DNA of 64,000 nucleotides, from NCBI GenBank assembly GCA_003452935.1, contig DMMY01000015.1, positions 103,464 to 167,463 of the forward strand, in the 5' to 3' direction. Positions 59,356-64,000 of the stretch are shown here, one piece after another; the stretch's first letter is position 1, and each line of letters begins with the position of its first letter. The notes under the pieces are model-generated. The model did no database searches. It was given only the letters and a program-made list of their open reading frames with translations, and had not been told where the DNA came from. The translations under genes were made by a program, and so were the position numbers. The stretch comes from Elusimicrobiota bacterium. GTDB taxonomy: Bacteria > Elusimicrobiota > Elusimicrobia > UBA1565 > UBA9628.

Positions 59356-60045
59356 CTAGCTTTCCCGCACCTTGTAGCCGACGCCATGGATGTTTTCGAT
59401 CCAATCGCCGGAGCTTCCCATTTTTATCCGGAGGTTTTTGACGTGGGACTGCAGCGTCCCGGAGGTGAGGTCCCTGGCGTCGCTGAGAGCCTCCCGCAAT
59501 GCCTCGTAGGTGAACAGCCGGCCCGGCTGAGCGCACAATATCGCCAGGAGCTTGAATTCCGTGGGCGTCAGCTGGATCGCCTTGCCGGAGACGGTCGTCT
59601 CGAAGCGGTCCAAATCGACTCGTATGGCCCCGCGTCCGACTTGCAGTATCCGGTCCGCTTGGCCTTGGTTATTCACGCGCCGCAAGAGCGCCGTGATCCG
59701 TGCCAGCAGTTCCTCGATGGAGAATGGTTTTACGATATAATCATCCGCCCCGCCCAGGAGTCCCTCGACCTTGGTTTCGGTCTTTTTGTGCGAGGTCATC
59801 ATGATGACGGGCAATCGGGCGGTTTTGGCGTCTTTTTTGAGCAGGTCCAGCAGCTTCAGGCCGGATATCCCGGGCAGATTGATGTCGAGGAGCACCAGGT
59901 CCGGCGGTTCGGACGCGATCGCCGAGAAGGCGGCATCGGCGTTCTTGGCTTGCCGCGCAGCGTATCCGTTCATTTTGAGAGCCTGGGCGACGAGATCGGA
60001 GATGGCGGGATCGTCGTCGACGATCAGCACGGAGGACTTATTCAT
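59356..60045 (-). CDS. OmpR/PhoB-type response regulator
   Basis: A 229-residue protein with an N-terminal receiver (LIVDDDPAI, Asp in VLLDINLPG, MMTSHKK, IVKPFSIEEL) and a C-terminal winged-helix DNA-binding domain (LTPTEFKLLAILCAQPGRLF, GTLQSHVKNLRIKMG, IENIHGVGYKVR). It is a transcription factor. It overlaps the single receiver upstream by 8 nt and is the likely terminal output of the kinase at 60402-61862. Confidence 0.92.
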   Translation of the reverse strand: MNKSSVLIVDDDPAISDLVAQALKMNGYAARQAKNADAAFSAIASEPPDLVLLDINLPGISGLKLLDLLKKDAKTARLPVIMMTSHKKTETKVEGLLGGADDYIVKPFSIEELLARITALLRRVNNQGQADRILQVGRGAIRVDLDRFETTVSGKAIQLTPTEFKLLAILCAQPGRLFTYEALREALSDARDLTSGTLQSHVKNLRIKMGSSGDWIENIHGVGYKVRES

Positions 60046-60427
60046 GAATGTCCAGGAGTCCGTCGACTTTTCCCATCAGCGCCTCGATTTTCAGGGGCTT
60101 GGGCAGGAAATCAGCCGCCCCGGTGTCCAACGCTTCCTGGACCTCCGCGCGGCTGTGCGTAATGGAGCAAAGAAGGATCGGGATGTTTTCGGTCTCGGGA
60201 TTTGATTTTAGAATCCGTATGGCGTCGGTCCCCTTGCAGGCTTGGAGATTCATGTCCATGAGGATGAGGTCCGGTTTCTCCCGGAGAGCGGACTGCAAGG
60301 CCGCGCGGCCGTCAAGGCAGATCGAGGTTTCGCACCGGCGCAGCTCCAAGAGCATTTTCGCGTAGGCGGCGAAAGAGTAATCGTCATCGACAATCAATAT
60401 TTTAGGAAATTTCTGGGATTTTGACAT
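60038..60427 (-). CDS. Single-domain response regulator
   Basis: A 129-residue receiver (ILIVDDDYSF, phosphoacceptor Asp in LILMDMNLQ, LPKPLKIE) lacking an output domain. GGAGGAG lies just before the ATG and within the kinase 3' end. The gene overlaps the kinase by 26 nt and the OmpR-type gene by 8 nt. It may be a phosphorelay intermediate or sink for the adjacent kinase. Confidence 0.88.
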   Translation of the reverse strand: MSKSQKFPKILIVDDDYSFAAYAKMLLELRRCETSICLDGRAALQSALREKPDLILMDMNLQACKGTDAIRILKSNPETENIPILLCSITHSRAEVQEALDTGAADFLPKPLKIEALMGKVDGLLDIHE

Positions 60428-61862
60428 GCGCTCCTCCATCGGCGACGGGCAGAAGCAGGAAGACTCGGGTGCCCTTGCCTTCCTCGGATTCGATCCAAAC
60501 CCTGCCCCCCATGGCATCAACCGCCTGTTTGACGATGAAAAGTCCGAGCCCGGTCCCGTGGATGCCTTCGGCGCGCTGGCGGGCGAGGTCCGCCTGCGAA
60601 AAGCGCTTGAAGAGCTTGGACACGGCGTCCTGCGACATGCCCAGTCCCGTATCGCTGACTCGGACCTCCACTTGCCGCTCCGACATCCTGGCGCCGATGG
60701 CGACCCGTCCTCCGACGCGGGTGAATCGCAAGGCGTTGCCCACCAAGTTCGCCAACACCTGCTCCAGGCGCTCGGAATCAGCGTTGACCGCCGGGATGTC
60801 CTCGGGGATTTCCGAGGCAAGCTGGATATTGTGACGGAAGGCGAGGATGCGGAACAGCGAGATCACGTTTTGCGCGATCGGCCCGAGCGCGACGGGCTCT
60901 ATGTGGTATTGCATTCGTCCCGCCTTCATTTTGGCCGCGTCGAGAATATTCGACACGAAGACGTTGAGACGCATGGCGTTATCCGTGATGATGGTCAGCA
61001 TCTCCTTATGGCGAGGAGTCATCTTGTCCCGGTCCGGGTCCGTGTGGAGCAGGAACTCCGCGTACATGCGTATGGCGGCCATCGGGCTTCTGAGATCGTG
61101 GGAGACCTGGTTTATGAGGTCGTTCTTGAGCTCGTCGATGCTTTTGAGCTGCTGCGCCATGCGGTTCATCTCGTGCGCGAGATAGCCCAATTCGTCTTTG
61201 CGATCGACGGTGGGCGTCTGATAGTCGAGGTCGCCTTCGCCGATGGCCCGGGCGGCTTGCACCAGGAGGCCGATGGGCCGGGAAAGGCTCCAGGCCAAGG
61301 TGAGTCCGAAAAACAGCGCTAAGAGGAACGTGCAGGAGGCGACCATGATGGATTGCCGCACCGTCGCCCGCAGCTTGAGGCGCAAATCGTCTTTGAACGC
61401 GTCTTCGTCGTAGGCCACTTGCGCCAGGCCCATCCGGGCGGCACCGAGGAACACGGGGGCATCCCATTCGATGACACGGCGGCTCCGGGGGTCGGTGTAG
61501 GAATATTTTTTGGCTCCGTCGGCGTTGAGCCTGTGCCGCAGCGCTCCCGCGGGGATGGCGCGGCCGCCGGCGCTGGGGTCGGAATGGGCCATGATGACTC
61601 CGCGCGAGTCGATGCAGGAGGCAAAGATCACGGCGGGGTCCGATTTGACGACCTTGACGTAGTTGAGGGCGGCGATGGGATTGGAGGCAACCAAGCTGTC
61701 GCGGCACACGCTGCGCATTTTTTCCAGCGTCGTCGCCTGTCCGAAAACCTGCGCCTCGACGGCGGCTTTTTTTTCGAAGAGATAATAAGTCCCGCCGGAG
61801 AGCGAAACGACGAGTATGGTGTAAACGATAAACGACAGGGAAAATCGGGTTTTGAGCCTCAT
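60402..61862 (-). CDS. Membrane-bound sensor histidine kinase
   Basis: A 486-residue protein. TM1 spans ~8-28 and is followed by an extracytoplasmic sensor (~29-168, dCache-like outline). TM2 spans ~171-192, HAMP ~193-245, HisKA has His255 (NQVSHDLRSPMAAIR), and the HATPase carries NLVGNALRFTR, SDTGLGMSQDAV and GTGLGLFI. The start codon overlaps the PorV-like gene stop by 4 nt (ATGA), so it is transcribed with an outer-membrane protein gene. It probably signals envelope status to the two downstream regulators. Confidence 0.9.
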   Translation of the reverse strand: MRLKTRFSLSFIVYTILVVSLSGGTYYLFEKKAAVEAQVFGQATTLEKMRSVCRDSLVASNPIAALNYVKVVKSDPAVIFASCIDSRGVIMAHSDPSAGGRAIPAGALRHRLNADGAKKYSYTDPRSRRVIEWDAPVFLGAARMGLAQVAYDEDAFKDDLRLKLRATVRQSIMVASCTFLLALFFGLTLAWSLSRPIGLLVQAARAIGEGDLDYQTPTVDRKDELGYLAHEMNRMAQQLKSIDELKNDLINQVSHDLRSPMAAIRMYAEFLLHTDPDRDKMTPRHKEMLTIITDNAMRLNVFVSNILDAAKMKAGRMQYHIEPVALGPIAQNVISLFRILAFRHNIQLASEIPEDIPAVNADSERLEQVLANLVGNALRFTRVGGRVAIGARMSERQVEVRVSDTGLGMSQDAVSKLFKRFSQADLARQRAEGIHGTGLGLFIVKQAVDAMGGRVWIESEEGKGTRVFLLLPVADGGAHVKIPEIS

Positions 61863-63658
61863 GGTCGGCCTGGGGCGGATTGCTGCTTGAGTTCTTTTTC
61901 CACGCTTTCCAGGAAATTCCGGATGAGCGTGTTGGCGGGATCGAGTTGCCGCGCGCGCTTGAGGTTGCTTAGGGCTTCATCCAGCCGCCCTTCGCCGTAG
62001 GCGCGTATGGATTCGCGGAATAAATAGTCCGCCTTTTGGATATCCTCCGGGGAGGTCGGCTGGGGCGCCGTCGCGGGCGCGGCGCGGCGCGGAGGTTCGA
62101 CGGCCGCGGGGGCCAAGACGCGTCTGGTGCGAGCCTCCGCGATGCGGCGCTTGAGGCTTTTGGCCGGTTGGTACGGCCCCAGGCGCAGGATCGCGTCCAA
62201 TATGCGATTGGCGCGATCATAATCCTTCCCCTCGAAGGCCTGGTTGGCAAGCTCGAAGAGCGTGCCGATGCGCGCCTGCGTCCGCAGGCGCAATTGGAGA
62301 TTTTGCTCATCCACGCGTTTTTTGGCGCGCGCCAGGTACTTGGCTATTTCGTCGTTGTCAGGCTCGCGGCTGCCGGCCACCTCCAGGCTCTCCAGGGCCT
62401 TCTGCCATTGGCGTTGTTCGAACTGCTGCAGACCTTGCGCGTATTCCAGACGCTGGGACAGGGGGCCCTGGCTCAGGATCGCTTCGACTTCTTGCTCTAG
62501 GCGACGGCTGAAGAATGCCCCTTCCATGGAGGTCGGAAAAAATTCCAGCAGACGATCGCGGCCGGCCGACGCGTCGAACAGTCTCCCTGCCTTGATGGCG
62601 GTCTCGATTTCCTTGGCCATGGACTCGATGGGCGACGGAGGACCGGCGCGGTCGTAGCGGATGCCCGGAATCTCGAAGCGGTAAGTCAGCGACATTTGCT
62701 GGACGCTGTCGAACGTCTGCAGAAGCCCTATGCCGTAGTCGATAGACATATCTTTCAAGCGCAGTCCCAAACCCATGGTGAGGCCGCCCAAGTCCTGGCC
62801 GCTGCGGTACCCGAACCGGAGGGCGCATAGGCGGTGGTAATCGTATTCCACGCCCACGGCCGCGGTCAAGAGGGAGTCATGCACCGCATGATCCAGTTCC
62901 AGGCCCAAGGACACGTCGTCGGAGCCGAAAACATTGTGAGAATATCCCGCGGCGAACCGGGAGGTCAGCGGCAACCGGTCGGCCGAAGAGTCCGAGGCGA
63001 CGCCCCCGGAATACCGGATGCCGGGCCCCGCGTTGAGCAGAGAGGCCGCCGCGGAGGCGGTGCCGGCGAGCCAGGGCCTTTCGTAAATGGCGCCCACGTC
63101 CGCGCCGTAAGCCGTGGCGCGCATGTCCTGGGCGATGACGCTGTTGAGCGCTTTGGCCGAGGCGCCCAGATGGAAATTCCCGGAGCCCGCCTGGAAACGG
63201 GCGGCGTAGCCGAACTGGATCATGTAATCTCGCTGCGCTTGAACCGTTCGGATCGTGCTGCCGTTCGAGTTGAAAATGTCTCCGGTTCCCAGATCCATAT
63301 ATTTTACGGCGAGTCCCAGCGCCTGAGACGGATTTAAAGGGCTCGCCAGCCCCAGGTAGCCCATCTTGGAATCAGCGATCGACTGCGTGAAATTGGCGGC
63401 GGCCTGGGATTGCTTGAGTCGGCTCAAGCTCGCGGGGTTGTAGCTCATGGCGAAAATGTCGTCGCCCAGAGCGGCGTAGGCTTGGCCCATGGCGAATGGG
63501 CGCGCGCCGAAAGGCTGCTGCAGCAAGAGGGCTCCGCTTTGGCTGGGGCCGGCGAGGCAGGGTAGGGGCCAGGCCAAGACCCAGCCCATGGCGGCGGCGC
63601 GCATCAGCCTGCCGGCATGATGCGGCGGGGCGCCGAGGCAACCGGTGGATCGGGTCAT
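61859..63658 (-). CDS. PorV/PorQ-like outer-membrane barrel with C-terminal TPR region
   Basis: A 599-residue protein. After a signal peptide (MGWVLAWPLPCLAG) the segment GARPFAMGQAYAALGDDIFAMSYNPASLSRL is the PorV/PorQ/UPF0164 signature, read here as GARPFAMGQAYAALG and DDIFAMSYNPASL. Barrel-like strands continue to ~335. Residues ~350-599 are helical, with TPR-like repeats (GRLDEALSNLKRARQLDPAN). PorV in Bacteroidota binds C-terminal-domain cargo of the type IX system. The upstream coupled gene ends in a FlgD-like C-terminal domain, which makes that analogy attractive but unproven. The first ATG (63658) overlaps the upstream stop. MRAAAMG at 63604 is an alternative. Confidence 0.82.
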   Translation of the reverse strand: MTRSTGCLGAPPHHAGRLMRAAAMGWVLAWPLPCLAGPSQSGALLLQQPFGARPFAMGQAYAALGDDIFAMSYNPASLSRLKQSQAAANFTQSIADSKMGYLGLASPLNPSQALGLAVKYMDLGTGDIFNSNGSTIRTVQAQRDYMIQFGYAARFQAGSGNFHLGASAKALNSVIAQDMRATAYGADVGAIYERPWLAGTASAAASLLNAGPGIRYSGGVASDSSADRLPLTSRFAAGYSHNVFGSDDVSLGLELDHAVHDSLLTAAVGVEYDYHRLCALRFGYRSGQDLGGLTMGLGLRLKDMSIDYGIGLLQTFDSVQQMSLTYRFEIPGIRYDRAGPPSPIESMAKEIETAIKAGRLFDASAGRDRLLEFFPTSMEGAFFSRRLEQEVEAILSQGPLSQRLEYAQGLQQFEQRQWQKALESLEVAGSREPDNDEIAKYLARAKKRVDEQNLQLRLRTQARIGTLFELANQAFEGKDYDRANRILDAILRLGPYQPAKSLKRRIAEARTRRVLAPAAVEPPRRAAPATAPQPTSPEDIQKADYLFRESIRAYGEGRLDEALSNLKRARQLDPANTLIRNFLESVEKELKQQSAPGRP

Positions 63659-64000
63659 TTTCCGATGAATATTTTAAAATCCTTCTTCTGGTTTGGAGCC
63701 TCTACGTGCAGGATATAGACCCCGGTCGCCACCAATTGACTGCTGGAGTTCTTTCCGCACCAGGAAACGCTTTGAACGCCCGTGCCTATATCCTCGTTGA
63801 CCAGCGACGCCACGCGTTGGCCTAGGTAATTGTATATCTCGGCCTTCAAATGTCCGGACGAGGTTGCCTGCACGTCGAGCGTCATGCAGCCTCCCCGTGC
63901 CGCGTTGAAATAATTGTCCTTGAGAGTGAGCTGGTCCAGCCTGGGAACAGCGTTAAATGTAAAACTCATGGCGGTTATCGGACCCCAATTGCCGGCGAGG
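63655..64000 (-). CDS. C-terminal end of a surface protein with FlgD/T9SS-like sorting domain (5' end beyond window)
   Basis: The frame is open past the window edge: LAGNWGPITA precedes the internal Met, so this is a fragment, not a 104-residue gene. The last ~65 residues (LKAEIYNYLGQRVASLVNED, then GVYILHVEAPNQKKDFKIFIGK) match the FlgD_ig/type IX C-terminal domain pattern LxIYNxxGQxVxxLV...GVYxxxV. Such domains terminate secreted or surface-attached proteins in several Gram-negative phyla. The stop overlaps the PorV-like start by 4 nt, arguing for a functional pair. Confidence 0.75.
   Translation of the reverse strand, partial: LAGNWGPITAMSFTFNAVPRLDQLTLKDNYFNAARGGCMTLDVQATSSGHLKAEIYNYLGQRVASLVNEDIGTGVQSVSWCGKNSSSQLVATGVYILHVEAPNQKKDFKIFIGK

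Overview
High-GC bacterial chromosome segment with dense gene packing and many 4-nt start/stop overlaps. The best taxonomic guess is a high-GC member of Elusimicrobiota or a neighbouring Gram-negative phylum. This rests on three unrelated exported proteins (an MFS transporter, an M3 peptidase and a phospholipase D-like protein) that share a signal peptide followed by an Ala/Pro-rich spacer, a pattern I associate with that phylum. A PorV-like outer-membrane barrel and FlgD-type C-terminal domains also fit. No rRNA or universal marker is present, so the assignment is tentative. The only RNA gene is tRNA-Gly(GCC). There is no CRISPR array, prophage or integrase.

Layout. 1-3.8 kb: an AmgK-like sugar kinase cut by the window edge, a stand-alone receiver, and butyrate kinase plus phosphate butyryltransferase, which make ATP and butyrate from butyryl-CoA. 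3.8-10.0 kb (minus strand): an M18 aminopeptidase, an asparaginase-like gene and a shikimate block (aroF, aroE, aroK, aroB, aroQ) followed by a nitroreductase, ending at a 32-nt perfect palindrome. 10-24.9 kb: envelope and housekeeping genes, including a membrane protein, Fpg, a MoeB/ThiF-like E1, a DsbA-like oxidoreductase, TauE plus DUF1634, a double-SLT transglycosylase, radical SAM plus MFS, a dipeptide epimerase, a SirB1-like protein, DedA and an XdhC-MobA fusion. 24.9-36.1 kb: gpmI, hisS, an AddB/AddA-type helicase-nuclease pair split by a REP-associated transposase (RAYT) unit, and an SPFH protein. 36.3-50.4 kb: an M3 peptidase, a 1201-residue coiled-coil protein, a GAF/multi-PAS sensor, a receiver, a YgjP-like peptidase, an EamA transporter, a four-HKD secreted PLD and a parvulin. 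50.4-58.3 kb (plus strand): tryptophanase, a histidine kinase with degenerate receivers, a GlcD-GlcE fusion, GlcF and GAF-HD-GYP. 58.4-64 kb: tRNA-Gly, then a minus-strand chain (surface protein with FlgD-like C-terminus, PorV-like/TPR barrel, histidine kinase, receiver, OmpR-type regulator) and, further downstream, a receiver with a pseudo-HisKA tail.

How it fits together. The metabolic genes suggest an amino-acid- and peptide-using fermenter: peptidases, tryptophanase, asparaginase, and butyrate formation with substrate-level phosphorylation. Signalling genes are numerous and several have lost canonical catalytic or phosphoacceptor residues.

The most distinctive signals are a RAYT element flanked by inverted REP sites whose removal would restore a TAATG stop-start junction between addB and addA, REP half-sites that supply the stop codons of other genes, and a three-copy stem-loop array with compensatory base changes near 22.2 kb. 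Next is an operon linking a PorV-like barrel, a FlgD-tailed surface protein and a two-component system.
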